A stretch of 40,785 bases of DNA from Planctomycetota bacterium (GTDB taxonomy: Bacteria; Planctomycetota; Planctomycetia; Gemmatales; Gemmataceae), in contig JACOUH010000078.1 of NCBI GenBank assembly GCA_016177925.1, positions 1 through 40,785 of the forward strand. The letters are read 5' to 3'. Shown here piece after piece: positions 8,774-19,981 of the stretch; position 1 is the first letter of the stretch, and every line of letters starts with the position of its first letter. The notes under the pieces are model-generated. The model ran no database searches. It saw only the letters and a list, made by a program, of their open reading frames with translations, and was not told where the DNA came from. A program made the position numbers and the translations under genes.

Positions 8774-8991
8774 GGGGCTCGCGCACTGCGAGCACGGCGT
8801 TTTCCTCCCTTCTCACACGTCCGGCACCATGCGTCGTTTCGCTAAAGTCGCTGCGAACGGAGTCCGATACGTCTGACAAGATGCGGATCGGCACCCCGCA
8901 CGATGGGCGCCCGCGGGGGGCGTCCAGGTCGGGGCGGACCACTCCTTGACGCAGAGCCCCTTGCCTCGGCCAAGGGGGAGGGGAGAAAGCG

Positions 8992-9588
8992 ATGAGAGGA
9001 AATATGCGAAGACTGCTTCGGGTCGCTGTCGTGGCAGTTGCCCTGGCGCCCGTCGCGCTGTCCGGCTGCGTGGGCATCTCGCCAGGCTTCTACCCCTTCT
9101 CGGCCGGCATCTTTACGCCCGTCCCGATCCCGCCGTGGGTCAGCTCGCGCATCGAGGATCGCTTACAGAACACGAATGACTTCCGCACCGTCATCATGCC
9201 GCCGATCCGGCCCGGCTTCCCCGAACCACTGTGCGAGGACCCGCCCGACGACGCCGCCGTAGTCCGTGCCCTGCCGGCGGTCACGCGCGGCGTCCCCTAC
9301 GTCTACGAGGATTTCCGCGACAACATCCAGATCGTGACGGAGCGGCTGGTGGACAAGATCGATCCGCCACGCTTCTTCCCGGTGGTCGGCTGGGCACGGC
9401 TGCACCACTGCCATTACAAGTGTACCGTCTACTACACCGAGACCAGCCAGTCCGACTACCCGTTCCCGTACAAGGTGGTCAAGCCGCGCGTCCAGGTCGT
9501 CTACATCGACAAGGATCACCTCCACCTCGAGCCGGGCGGTTCCCCCGAGGCCCAGCAGCAGGTCACGCGCGACGTGACCGGTCCGTGA
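8992..9588 (+). CDS. Predicted lipoprotein of unknown function
   Basis: A 198-residue protein with an N-terminal signal ending in a lipobox, LSGC (Cys at residue 26), so it should be lipid-anchored after export. The mature part is rich in proline and aromatic residues and contains a compact region (YVYEDFRDNIQIVTERLVDK, then HHCHYKCTVYYTE) that is clearly protein-like. I recall similar sequences in other planctomycetes but know of no function. Two starts are possible: ATG 8992 (after GGGGAG) and ATG 9004 (after GAGAGGA at good spacing); both keep the signal peptide. It lies 130 bp upstream of the large BON-domain protein, in the same direction, and both are envelope proteins. Confidence 0.8.
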   Translation: MRGNMRRLLRVAVVAVALAPVALSGCVGISPGFYPFSAGIFTPVPIPPWVSSRIEDRLQNTNDFRTVIMPPIRPGFPEPLCEDPPDDAAVVRALPAVTRGVPYVYEDFRDNIQIVTERLVDKIDPPRFFPVVGWARLHHCHYKCTVYYTETSQSDYPFPYKVVKPRVQVVYIDKDHLHLEPGGSPEAQQQVTRDVTGP

Positions 9589-9662
9589 GTATTGGCGTTT
9601 TGCTCTCCCCCACGCCCGGCGCGGACAAGATGCCGGGCCCCCACCTTGTCAGGTTGACGGCT

Positions 9663-9704
9663 GGCTCTCGGTCGCCAGTGGCCGATCCGCGATGGCCGAG
9701 AGCC
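9663..9704 (+). repeat. Hairpin just upstream of the BON-protein gene
   Basis: Arms ggctctcgg (9663-9671) and ccgagagcc (9696-9704) are perfectly complementary. The hairpin ends directly before the GAGGAG ribosome-binding site and ATG at 9720, so in mRNA it would sit in the 5' leader. It may be another member of the palindrome population or a translation-modulating structure; the sequence alone cannot decide. Confidence 0.5.
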
Positions 9705-9719
9705 GCTGAGGAGATTCCC

Positions 9720-11711
9720 ATGCTGCGTCTAGTTAAGCGCTGGGGTGCGAGGCTGCCCGCGCTCGTGGCGGCCGGTGCCCTCGGGGTGGCGCCCGCCGCG
9801 GGGCAGGCCCTCCCCTATCCCGGCGGAGCGTGTGCCCGTACCGTCGCGCGAACCGTTGCGGCCGCGGACAAACCGCCCGCTGGCCGTGTCTGCGAGGTGC
9901 CCCAGCGCCTCCAGCAGATCAAGGTCGAACTGGCCTGGATGGCCGATAGCACCACCTTTCCCTGGGCGCTGACCACGCAGTGCGACGGCTCCTCGCTGAT
10001 CGTGCGCGGTGAGGTGCCCAGCGCAGACGTCCGCCAGCAGGCCCTCTGCCTGGCGCGTCTCGCCACGCCTCTGCCCGTGGTCGACGCCCTGCGTGTCCGC
10101 CCGGCGTTGCGGTCCCCCGTTGCCGCCCACGGCGCGGCGGACCAATCGCTGCGCGGCGTGATGGGCGTACTCCGCGAGGTCCTTGGCGAGCGCGCTCGCC
10201 GCGTCGAGGTCGGTATCCGCGCCGGCGGGCAGGTGACTCTCCGCGGCGCCGTCCCTTCCTACGAGGAGAAGCTGGCAATCAGCGCGCGGATTCGCAGCGT
10301 GAGCGGCTGTACCTGCGTCCTCAACGAAATGACCGTCCCGCCGGCGGTGTACCAGGGGCGGACGGTCCTCCCCGTCAGTGCCGACGGCTCGAAGGTGGTG
10401 ACCGTCACGGGCGGCTGGTCCCAGCCCGGCGAATCGCCTTACCGGGCCGCACGCTGGTCGGTGGCCCCTGCTCGCCCCCAGCCGGGACGCCCTGTCCTCA
10501 CCCAGGCGAGGCCCCTGACAGCGGACAGCGGAACGACCCCTCGGCCCCTGACAACCTTCTCGGTCCCCCTCGTCCCCGTGGCGGCCGTGCCGGTCGGGCC
10601 TCCGGCCAAAGCACCTGTCCTGCCCAAGGCCGCGCACACGCAAGGAGCGGGCGCTGGCGTGGTCCCCATCGCCCACATCGACGGGATCGTCGAGCCGAGC
10701 CCGAAGGGAACCGCCCTCCCTGCCCCTATCGTTTCCGCCCCACCCGCCTCGATGCCCCCGCCCTCTCGCTCCCCTTGGGCTGCCAGGGCGTCGCACCTGC
10801 CGCCGAAGCCGATCACCGTGTTCGCCCAGGACCACCGCGCGGCAGGGAAAAAGGAGAGCGAGGAGACAGAAACTCCCCCGGAGCAACGCAACCCCCCGGA
10901 CCTGCGCTGGCCGATGGTCGTCCATGCGGAGGGGGTGCCTCCGCCCTGGAAACGCTCGGTGTCCAAGTCCGTCCCCCCTCCCGCCGCGACGCTGAGGAAG
11001 GCGCCCCTCGAGGTGCCCCTGCTCCCGGCGAGCCCGCCGGCCGTAGGTCAGCCTTTCCAGGCTGACAAAACCCGTCAGGCTGGAAAGCCTGACCTACTTT
11101 TTGAAACAGTTCGTAAGCAGGTGCCGTCGAGTAAACCTGCGCAAAAGATAGCAGAGCATCCATTCCTCGCGCCGCCGGTCGCGGAAACCCTGCCCGTCAC
11201 CACCAGCAAGAATCGGGGCATCGCTCACCCGTCCCTGCTGTCGAGTCTCTTCGGGAAGAAGGACGAACGCCGCCCCGTGGTTTCGACAAAGGGTTCCGCC
11301 GAATCCGTGTCGACTCTGTCGATGCACGCTGTGCCGATGCCGCCCAAGGTCACCGCCGCGCCGACCCCAAAGGGAGCCGTTGCCGACCGGGCTTATGTGA
11401 CAACCGGGATGGTCACCTTCGACGAGGAACCGTCCGAGCGCCCGGCCCCGAGCCCGCCGAAGCCCGCCACGGCCCCAACTGGCCCCGAAATGGTCGCGGC
11501 GACCCCGGCCGAGTTGCAGCAGCGCGTACTTCGCGTCTGTGGCGGTGGCACTCGCGACGTCCAGGTGACGACACGACCGGACCGGCACTGGGAGGTCAAG
11601 GTCAAGGTCCCGACGAGGGAAGCGGCCCAAGAAGTGTCGATGAAGATCCTCCAGCAGCTGCCCGACATGGCTCAGCCGCACGTCCATCTGGCAGTGGAAG
11701 TAACGCCGTGA
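9720..11711 (+). CDS. Exported BON-domain protein with long proline-rich region
   Basis: A 663-residue protein. A signal peptide (LPALVAAGALGVAPAAGQA) leads into two BON-like segments: about residues 60-125 (LIVRGEVPSADVRQQALCLA) and about 140-205 (GVMGVLREVLGERARRVEVG, then VTLRGAVPSYEEKLAISARI). BON domains are periplasmic or outer-membrane modules thought to bind membranes or ligands. The middle 350 residues are Pro/Ala/Lys-rich and low in structure. The last ~80 residues (from ELQQRVLRVCGGGTRDVQV) form a short conserved-looking C-terminal domain. Residues ~441-459 (VGQPFQADKTRQAGKPDL) are encoded by an in-frame palindromic repeat element. ATG 9720 is chosen for its signal peptide and GAGGAG upstream, although the frame is open much further 5'. 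Function unknown; likely envelope. Confidence 0.8.
   Translation: MLRLVKRWGARLPALVAAGALGVAPAAGQALPYPGGACARTVARTVAAADKPPAGRVCEVPQRLQQIKVELAWMADSTTFPWALTTQCDGSSLIVRGEVPSADVRQQALCLARLATPLPVVDALRVRPALRSPVAAHGAADQSLRGVMGVLREVLGERARRVEVGIRAGGQVTLRGAVPSYEEKLAISARIRSVSGCTCVLNEMTVPPAVYQGRTVLPVSADGSKVVTVTGGWSQPGESPYRAARWSVAPARPQPGRPVLTQARPLTADSGTTPRPLTTFSVPLVPVAAVPVGPPAKAPVLPKAAHTQGAGAGVVPIAHIDGIVEPSPKGTALPAPIVSAPPASMPPPSRSPWAARASHLPPKPITVFAQDHRAAGKKESEETETPPEQRNPPDLRWPMVVHAEGVPPPWKRSVSKSVPPPAATLRKAPLEVPLLPASPPAVGQPFQADKTRQAGKPDLLFETVRKQVPSSKPAQKIAEHPFLAPPVAETLPVTTSKNRGIAHPSLLSSLFGKKDERRPVVSTKGSAESVSTLSMHAVPMPPKVTAAPTPKGAVADRAYVTTGMVTFDEEPSERPAPSPPKPATAPTGPEMVAATPAELQQRVLRVCGGGTRDVQVTTRPDRHWEVKVKVPTREAAQEVSMKILQQLPDMAQPHVHLAVEVTP
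11043..11097. repeat. Palindromic element inside the BON-protein coding sequence
   Basis: Arms 11043-11066 and 11074-11097 (24 bp, two mismatches; left arm begins gtaggtcagcctttccaggc) surround a 7-base loop. The element is read in frame and adds about 18 residues (VGQPFQADKTRQAGKPDL) to the low-complexity region of the host protein. Confidence 0.85.
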
Positions 11712-11712
11712 T

Positions 11713-11792
11713 CTCGAATTTGGCGAGCGGGGGGCGTGAGCCCCCTGATAAAGTCATCAGGGGGCTCACACCCCCCGCTCGCCAAATTCGAG
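11713..11792. repeat. Long 37-bp-arm inverted repeat after the BON gene
   Basis: Arms 11713-11749 and 11756-11792 pair over 37 bp with one mismatch around a 6-base loop (left arm begins ctcgaatttggcgagcgggg). It starts two bases after the stop codon of the BON-protein gene and ends 25 bp before the -35 box of the next gene, so it could insulate the two transcription units. There is no T-tract. Confidence 0.85.
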
Positions 11793-11817
11793 AGAGCACC
11801 CGGTCGGGCAAGTGTGC

Positions 11818-11846
11818 TTGTGACGCGGAGAGGCCCTGCCTATAAT
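11818..11846 (+). promoter_or_regulatory. Candidate sigma-70-type promoter of the DUF2617-like gene
   Basis: TTGTGA (11818-11823) and a perfect TATAAT (11841-11846) are separated by exactly 17 bases. An AGGAGG follows at 11857-11862, rather far from the ATG at 11895. Confidence 0.5.
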
Positions 11847-11894
11847 CCTCCACAGAAGGAGGCAAGTTCTTGCGAACGGCTGGGCCGATGTGTC

Positions 11895-12446
11895 ATGGGA
11901 TTTCCTCTCGTCCGACCTCCGGTCAGCGATCTGATCTTTCAGCTCTACGGGCGGCCGCTGCACCCCGAGCTGTTTGACATCCTGGCCACGCGCAAGGTCA
12001 AGCACGAGGACTACGAAGTCCTCGTCCGCATCACGCGCACCGGCCACGTCATCTCGTGGGAAAACGACGATGTCCACCTGTCCGAGGTGACCGCCGCGGC
12101 GGACCAGCCGCTGCCCGAGAAGCGACGCCTTCTCAGTTATCGTCTGCGCAACGAGCACTGTGCCACGCTCGCCTGTGCGCATGGCGTCCACTACCAGGCC
12201 AGTTTCCAGGTCGAAGTGCTGCCGCCGGACCTGTTCCTGCACGTCCACGACGAGATCCTCTCCGACGGCAGCAAGCGAGGCCTCTTGCACAACTTCCCCA
12301 GTCATCATCGTCTTTCGGTGGCGCCGCTCGGCCTCGTCACTGTCGAGGCTCGCCCCGGTTGCCTCTTCCTCTCGTCCTTCCACACCTTCCCCGGCGAGTA
12401 CACCGTGGTCAAGACACAGTCGCTCATCGAGAGGAAGAAGGGCTGA
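11895..12446 (+). CDS. DUF2617-like protein of unknown function
   Basis: A 183-residue soluble protein, beginning MGFPLVRPPVSDLIFQLYGR, which I associate with the uncharacterised DUF2617 family; this is recalled resemblance, not a search result. It has no signal peptide or membrane segment. Polar motifs such as ITRTGHVISWEN and VHDEILSDGSKRGLLHNF give no catalytic clue. The ATG at 11895 is the only ATG that fits the conserved-looking start, but its nearest strong AGGAGG is 33 bases upstream and no other start in this frame uses it better. It is followed after 39 bp by a DUF4058-like gene in the same direction, so the pair is probably one operon driven by the promoter at 11818. Confidence 0.65.
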   Translation: MGFPLVRPPVSDLIFQLYGRPLHPELFDILATRKVKHEDYEVLVRITRTGHVISWENDDVHLSEVTAAADQPLPEKRRLLSYRLRNEHCATLACAHGVHYQASFQVEVLPPDLFLHVHDEILSDGSKRGLLHNFPSHHRLSVAPLGLVTVEARPGCLFLSSFHTFPGEYTVVKTQSLIERKKG

Positions 12447-12485
12447 CTACCTGCACCTCGCCGTCGAGGCTCAAGGGATCGCAAC

Positions 12486-13226
12486 GTGCCGCTGCTCGAT
12501 CACTTTCACCCGCCGCTGAGTGACCGCCGGCCCTGGGAGTCGTTTCACACCACCTGGGCCAGTGCCCTGGCGGATTCACTCAACCAGGGCGTCTTGCCGG
12601 CAGGGTACATCGCGCTGGAGCAAGTCCACACAGGACCGGCCATCGAGATCGATGTCAGCGCCTTTGCCGAAGGGGCTCGGCCGGCCGTGACGAGTGACGG
12701 CGCGACCGCCACCGTGCCGCGGCCGGTCTGGACTCCTGCCGCCCCGCCGGTCGTTCTGCCGGCCGTGTTCCCCGAGGGCTGCACCGTGGAGGTCTTCTCC
12801 AGCGAGGGTGGTCGCTCCCTGGTCGCGGCCATCGAACTCGTCAGCCCCGGCAACAAGGACCGCGCGACCAAGCGCCGCCTCTTCGCCGCGAAATGTGCAA
12901 CGTACCTGTCGCGCGGGATCGGCCTTGTCATCGTGGATGTCGTGACCAGTCGCCAGGCCAACCTGCACAACGAGCTGATCGACCTGCTCGGGCTGGCGGC
13001 ATCGTTCCAGATGTCGCCGGACCAGCACCTCTACGCCGTTGCCTACCGGCCGCTGCGGCGCGGTTCGGATGACACGATCGAAACCTGGCCGATGCCGCTG
13101 GCAATCGGCCGACTACTGCCGACCATGCCGCTGTCGCTGGAGGCGGAGTTGTGCGTGCCGGTCAACCTCGAGGCGTCCTACCGCGACGCCTGCCAGCGCC
13201 GCCGGATCGATGAGGTCACAGGTTGA
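12486..13226 (+). CDS. DUF4058-like protein
   Basis: A 246-residue soluble protein of unknown function that starts with GTG (VPLLDHFHPPLSDRRPWESF). The central motif AIELVSPGNKDRATKRR matches the 'EFLSPSNK' core of DUF4058 proteins and resembles the second copy at 34711 (CIEFLSPSNKHAG). Around it are paired strands with conserved acidic residues (GPAIEIDVSAF, GLVIVDVVTSRQANLHNEL), a layout reminiscent of restriction-endonuclease-like folds, but that structural idea is inference. It lies 39 bp after the DUF2617-like gene and its stop is 12 bp from the stop of the convergent lipoprotein gene, with no room for a terminator between them. Confidence 0.75.
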   Translation: MPLLDHFHPPLSDRRPWESFHTTWASALADSLNQGVLPAGYIALEQVHTGPAIEIDVSAFAEGARPAVTSDGATATVPRPVWTPAAPPVVLPAVFPEGCTVEVFSSEGGRSLVAAIELVSPGNKDRATKRRLFAAKCATYLSRGIGLVIVDVVTSRQANLHNELIDLLGLAASFQMSPDQHLYAVAYRPLRRGSDDTIETWPMPLAIGRLLPTMPLSLEAELCVPVNLEASYRDACQRRRIDEVTG

Positions 13227-13238
13227 CCCGGGGCGGCT

Positions 13239-13766
13239 CTACTTGTCTTGCAACGCCTGAATGTCCTTGTCATCGGGGAACGCCTCCTTGGCGAGTTGGA
13301 GGAGACGGGAACGAAGACGCCCGTTGCCAAAGCTTCCCGTCTCCCTCGGGATGTCCTTCGTTGCGGGGCCGCAGTAGAAGTTGTCGCACTTGAAGCAGAG
13401 CAGCACGTCAATACAGTCCTCACCGCGCCGAACGCGGAAGGCGACGCCCGGCCAGAAACACTTCGGACCTTCCTTGGAAATCTGGTCATCGGATAAAACC
13501 TCGCCCAGCCTCCGCGCAAACTCCTTTCCCTGGTCCTTCCGTGTCGAGATGATGGGGAACCCGTCGATTTTCGGGCCGTTTGTTGCCGTCGGCTCTTCTT
13601 CGGGCTCCTTTTCCAAGCCGTCGATGCGGAACACCTCGACGCGATCCGCGTTGGCGAGAATGTCCTGCGTCCGTCTGTCGAGGCGGCCTTTCTCCGACCC
13701 GCTCCCCGACCCACACCCCGTCAGCGCGAGCAGGGACGCCAGCATGAGAAATCGCAACGCATTCAT
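13239..13766 (-). CDS. Small predicted lipoprotein
   Basis: A 175-residue protein with a clear lipoprotein signal (MNALRFLMLASLLALTGCGS; lipobox LTGC with Cys 18). The mature part has an acidic Glu/Pro patch (EKEPEEEPTATNG) and a pair of cysteines in a hydrophobic stretch (DVLLCFKCDNFYCGPA). I do not recognise the family. It lies 22 bp downstream of the mercuric-reductase-like gene and is probably transcribed with it. Its composition is less GC-biased at third positions than its neighbours by eye, which may hint at a different history, but this is only an impression. Confidence 0.75.
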   Translation of the reverse strand: MNALRFLMLASLLALTGCGSGSGSEKGRLDRRTQDILANADRVEVFRIDGLEKEPEEEPTATNGPKIDGFPIISTRKDQGKEFARRLGEVLSDDQISKEGPKCFWPGVAFRVRRGEDCIDVLLCFKCDNFYCGPATKDIPRETGSFGNGRLRSRLLQLAKEAFPDDKDIQALQDK

Positions 13767-13788
13767 GGCTTGTCCGCTCTTCGCGGGC

Positions 13789-15183
13789 TTACTCCATGTA
13801 CATGAAAAGCGTATTCAGCCCCTCGCCGAGTCCGGGATGCGAGAAGGTCGCGTCGCGCAGGGCGGTGTAGGGCAGCTTGCCCATCATCGCGATTTGCACC
13901 ATCGTCATCACCTCGCCGCCCTCCAGGCCGAGCACCGTGCAGCCCAGGATCTCGCCGCTGTCGGCGTCGACGGTCGCCTTGACCAGGCCGCGCGACTCGT
14001 CCGTCTCCAGCGCCCGCGCCACCCACGTCATCGGCATCTTCGCCACGCGCACCTTGCGGCCCTGCTGTCTCGCCTCTTCTTCGTGCAGACCGATGTGGCC
14101 CAATTGCGGATCGATGAAGACGGTGTATGGCACCATCCGGCCCTTCGTCGACTCACTCCCTTTCTTCAGCAGGTTCGTCTCCAGGATGCGGAAGTCGTCG
14201 TAGGAGATGTGCGTGAACGCCGGCCCGCCCTTGACGTCGCCCAGCGCGTAAACACCCGGCACGTTCGTCTCCAGCCGGTCGTTGACGCGGACATATCCTC
14301 CCTCGTTCGTCTCCACTCCCGCCGCCTTCAGGTCCAGCCGGTCGGTGTTCGGCACGCGCCCCGCCGCCACCAGCAAGTGCGAGCCGGTTAGCGTCCGTTC
14401 GCCACTGCCCGTGCGGACCGTCAGGCGGATGTCGCCGCCCTCCTTCGCCACGCGCACGGCATCGGTCTGCAGCAGGACCTCGATCCCGTCCTGGCGCAGC
14501 ACCTTGTTGACCTCGTCGGCGACGTCGGCGTCCTCCCTCGCCAGCAACTGCGGACCGCGCTGGACGATCGTCACGTCGCTGCCAAAGCGGCGGAACATCT
14601 GCGCGAACTCCAGGCCGATGTAGCCGCCGCCGAGCACGAGCAAATGACGCGGAACCTCGTCCAGCTCCATGATCGACGTCGAGTCGAGTGCCGGCACCGT
14701 GTCGAGGCCCGGCAGCGGCGGCACCGCGGGCCGACCGCCGGTGTTGATAAAGATCCTCTCGGCCGTCAGCCGCCGCGTCCCGCCATCATTGAGGGCGATC
14801 TCGATCGTCTTGGGTCCGGTGAAGCGGCCCTCGCCGAAGAGCAGCGTCACGCTCGGCGTCGACTCCAGCTTCTTCTGACTGCCGGAGCGGAAGCTCTCGA
14901 CGATCGACCGCTTGCGCTTGCGCACTTTCGCCAGGTCGACACGCACGGCCCCGTCCTGCACCCCATAGTCGGCGCCACGACGGGCGAGGTAGGCGACACG
15001 GGCACTGGCGACCATCGTCTTGGTGGGCGTGCAACCGTAGTTGATGCAGGTGCCGCCGACGAACTGGCGTTCGAGGATTGCGGTCTTCCAGCCGGCGTTT
15101 GCCAGGGACAGGCAGAGCGGCTTTCCGCCCTGCCCGCTGCCGATGATGATGGCGTCGAACTGCTCGGTCGCGGACGTGCTCAT
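13789..15183 (-). CDS. Mercuric-reductase-like FAD/NAD(P) disulfide oxidoreductase
   Basis: A 464-residue flavoprotein of the dihydrolipoamide/mercuric reductase family. The N-terminal FAD-binding motif is [20 protein letters not shown], followed by the redox disulfide in [13 protein letters not shown] (Cys-x4-Cys). An NAD(P)-binding motif ([16 protein letters not shown]) sits mid-protein, and a dimerisation domain carries HPGLGEGLN near the end, equivalent to the catalytic His-x-x-x-x-Glu. It lacks the N-terminal metal-binding domain and the C-terminal cysteine pair of true MerA, so Hg(II) reduction is not supported; the substrate is unknown. The ATG at 15183 follows GGGAGG by six bases. Upstream sequence to 15351 is entirely palindromic repeats, and a lipoprotein gene follows. 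Confidence 0.88.
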   Translation of the reverse strand: MSTSATEQFDAIIIGSGQGGKPLCLSLANAGWKTAILERQFVGGTCINYGCTPTKTMVASARVAYLARRGADYGVQDGAVRVDLAKVRKRKRSIVESFRSGSQKKLESTPSVTLLFGEGRFTGPKTIEIALNDGGTRRLTAERIFINTGGRPAVPPLPGLDTVPALDSTSIMELDEVPRHLLVLGGGYIGLEFAQMFRRFGSDVTIVQRGPQLLAREDADVADEVNKVLRQDGIEVLLQTDAVRVAKEGGDIRLTVRTGSGERTLTGSHLLVAAGRVPNTDRLDLKAAGVETNEGGYVRVNDRLETNVPGVYALGDVKGGPAFTHISYDDFRILETNLLKKGSESTKGRMVPYTVFIDPQLGHIGLHEEEARQQGRKVRVAKMPMTWVARALETDESRGLVKATVDADSGEILGCTVLGLEGGEVMTMVQIAMMGKLPYTALRDATFSHPGLGEGLNTLFMYME

Positions 15184-15195
15184 GAGGTCCTCCCT

Positions 15196-15248
15196 TAGCC
15201 CGACGCGCCAGCGAGGTTCGCTGGTTTCCTCGCTTGCGCGTCGGGCTA
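15196..15248. repeat. Palindrome upstream of the flavoprotein gene
   Basis: Arms 15196-15216 and 15228-15248 (tagcccgacgcgccagcgag and its partner, 21 bp with one mismatch). It abuts and overlaps by three bases the larger element at 15246-15351, so the whole gap between the kinase and the flavoprotein is built from two palindromes. Confidence 0.8.
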
Positions 15249-15351
15249 TTACCTCGGCATGGAAATTCCGCACACTAACCCGACGCGTTAGCGAGGTCGA
15301 TCCTCGCTAACGCTTCGGGTTAGTGTGAGCAGCTTACCTGCCGAGGTAATA
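15246..15351. repeat. Second copy of the ~107-bp double palindrome
   Basis: Near-identical to 2710-2816: the same outer arms (tattacctcggca 15247-15259 and tgccgaggtaata 15339-15351) and inner arms (15272-15296 and 15302-15326, one mismatch), with only two base differences in the body. High identity in two distant places shows a mobile or copied element. No open reading frame or transposase is inside it. Confidence 0.88.
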
Positions 15352-15371
15352 AGGAGTCGCGTGCGAGGAAT

Positions 15372-16952
15372 TCAGGCCGAGGCGGCGACCGTGGCCTGCT
15401 GCTCGTTCGCCGCCGGCTCCGGAGAATGGATGCTCACCGTCTCGCCGTGGTTACGCCACCACTCCGCCGCCATCTCCTCTTTCCACTCGCCCGCACTCGC
15501 GCAGCCGGCCAACTCGCGTTCCAGCTCCTCGACGTTGCCAAAGCGTTTGTCGCGGTCCTTCTCCAGGCAGCGCAGCACGACCGCTTCCAGGTCGGCCGGC
15601 ACTTCCGCCCGCAGCGTCCGCAGCGGGGCGACGCGCTCGCTGGCGTGGGCGATTAACAGCTCCATCGTCGTCTCGCGGACGAACGGCGGCTGTCCTGTCA
15701 GGAGGAAGTAGGCCATGCCGCCAACGCTGTAGATGTCGCTGCGGATGTCCAGGTCGGACTTGCCGCGGGATTGCTCCGGCGACATGAACGGCGGTGAGCC
15801 CAGGATGGTCCCCTCCAGGGTCAGCTTGCCGGCCGCCTCGGCCGGCCGCGCCGCCTGGCCCAGGCAATGGACCAGCCCGAAGTCGAGCAGCTTCACCACG
15901 TCGTGCAGGCCGCCGCGCTGGCAGGCGATGACGTTCGACGGCTTGATGTCACGGTGTAGCATGCCGACACCGTGCGCCTCGCGCAGGGCGCCGCAGACCT
16001 GCCGCAGCAGGTGGATCACTCGCCCGGCGGGGAGCGGACCGTTATTTCTCACCAGCGTTTCGAGGTCCTGCCCCGGCAGATACTCCATGACGTAGTAGAA
16101 CGTCCCGTCCTCGGTGTGGCCGTAGTCGAAGACCTCGACGGTGTTCCAATGGGTCAGCGACGCCATTGCCCGCACCTCGCGCTCGAAGCGCGCCAGCTGC
16201 GTCGCGTCGGCGGCGTGGGCAGGGTGGATCACCTTGACGGCGCACGGGCGGCGCAACAACACGTGCTCGGCCAGGTGGACCTCGCCCATGCCGCCGGCGC
16301 CGAGTCGTTCGACGAGCCGGTACTGCCCGAGGCGACGGGCCTGGCTCACCTCGCGCTCCAGGAAGTGAATGCGCCGTGAGCCGAACACCGCGATGGCGAC
16401 GCCGGCCAGCATCAGCACGGCCGTCGTCAGCAGCGGCGTCACCAGGTGCGGGCGGAGGACATCGTCGGCCAGCGCCGGGATGCCGGTCAACAGCAGCGGC
16501 GCCAGCGCCGTCACTCCGACCAGGGCGATGCGGCAGGGCCGCGACGGCACGGGAAACGGCGAGGTGCCCGGCCCCACGGTGAGTGGCGTCGGGACGAGCG
16601 ATCCGATCTTCGCGGGTCGTTCATTCATGGTTAACATGAGCGCCAGGCCCAGCGCAATGACCGTCACCGCGGCATGGAAGGCCCGGTCGATGGGCCCGGA
16701 CCAGCGCGGCATCCCCTCGGCGTGCAGCAGGTTCAGGACGAGGAAGAAGCCGAGCGGGAGCAGGGCGATCAGCGACGCGATGCCCAGGCGACGGCGCAGC
16801 AGGCAGACCGTCTCCTGGGTGAGGTGGTCGGTCGAGCCGGCGACCAGGGCGATGCGGCAGCGCCGCGACGGCACGGGCAACGGCGAGGTGCCCGGCCCCA
16901 CGGTCAGTCGCGTCGGGACGAGCGATCCGATCTTCGCGGGTCGTTCATTCAT
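15372..16952 (-). CDS. Membrane Ser/Thr protein kinase with two in-frame repeat insertions
   Basis: A 526-residue protein with the membrane part first and the kinase last, the reverse of the usual PknB layout. Hydrophobic segments (LGIASLIALLPLGFFLVLNL; AAVTVIALGLALML; VTALAPLLLTGIPALA; TPLLTTAVLMLAGVAIAVFG) lead to a kinase domain with LGAGGMGEVHLAEHVLLRRP, the AVKVI lysine, HRDIKPSN, DFG (LLDFGLVH) and SPEQSRG, all catalytic residues present. Residues 1-38 and 109-145 are nearly the same peptide (MNERPAKIGSLVPT...), encoded by two copies of a 115-bp repeat. The second copy interrupts a hydrophobic region. An in-frame TAG lies 24 bases before the ATG, so the start codon is inside the first repeat. 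Divergent from sucA. Confidence 0.88.
   Translation of the reverse strand: MNERPAKIGSLVPTRLTVGPGTSPLPVPSRRCRIALVAGSTDHLTQETVCLLRRRLGIASLIALLPLGFFLVLNLLHAEGMPRWSGPIDRAFHAAVTVIALGLALMLTMNERPAKIGSLVPTPLTVGPGTSPFPVPSRPCRIALVGVTALAPLLLTGIPALADDVLRPHLVTPLLTTAVLMLAGVAIAVFGSRRIHFLEREVSQARRLGQYRLVERLGAGGMGEVHLAEHVLLRRPCAVKVIHPAHAADATQLARFEREVRAMASLTHWNTVEVFDYGHTEDGTFYYVMEYLPGQDLETLVRNNGPLPAGRVIHLLRQVCGALREAHGVGMLHRDIKPSNVIACQRGGLHDVVKLLDFGLVHCLGQAARPAEAAGKLTLEGTILGSPPFMSPEQSRGKSDLDIRSDIYSVGGMAYFLLTGQPPFVRETTMELLIAHASERVAPLRTLRAEVPADLEAVVLRCLEKDRDKRFGNVEELERELAGCASAGEWKEEMAAEWWRNHGETVSIHSPEPAANEQQATVAASA
16518..16632 (-). repeat. 115-bp repeat, copy B (inside kinase gene)
   Basis: Matches 16842-16956 over 115 bp with only a handful of mismatches. 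It is read in the kinase frame as MNERPAKIGSLVPTPLTVGP and onward. It is not palindromic, unlike the other elements in the window. Confidence 0.85.
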
Positions 16953-16956
16953 GGTT
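16842..16956 (-). repeat. 115-bp repeat, copy A (5' end of kinase gene)
   Basis: Same sequence as copy B, offset by 324 bp (a multiple of three). It contains the only usable ATG start of the kinase gene, at 16952. Confidence 0.85.
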
Positions 16957-17119
16957 CTGGCTGCTCCGGGGCCCTATCGACCGACCCCCGCGGCCCACGG
17001 GTCGCGAGGGGCAGTGCGGCGGTTGGCCCTGTCGCCCCCTACAATAAACTACAGGATGAACCTCGGGCCGTCTGGGGAACGGGGGAAAAGACCTTCCCGT
17101 CCAGATCGACCCGCTCTCT

Positions 17120-17134
17120 TATTATAGATTCGCC
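17120..17134 (+). promoter_or_regulatory. Candidate -10 element directly before sucA
   Basis: TATTAT at 17120-17125 lies only nine bases before the sucA ATG and no Shine-Dalgarno sequence is present in between. If used, the transcript would begin within a few bases of the start codon (leaderless or nearly so). A second possible -10, TACAAT at 17040-17045, lacks a -35 at normal spacing. Confidence 0.3.

Positions 17135-19970
<2,836 letters not shown>

Positions 19971-19981
<11 letters not shown>

Noticed and set aside
11713..11792. Palindromes considered as rho-independent terminators
   Set aside because: None of the major palindromes is followed by a run of T on either strand, and several lie inside operons or genes. 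A role in termination is possible but not shown.
13789..15183. True mercuric reductase (merA) for either flavoprotein
   Set aside because: Both lack the N-terminal heavy-metal domain and the C-terminal cysteine pair of MerA, and there is no mer operon.
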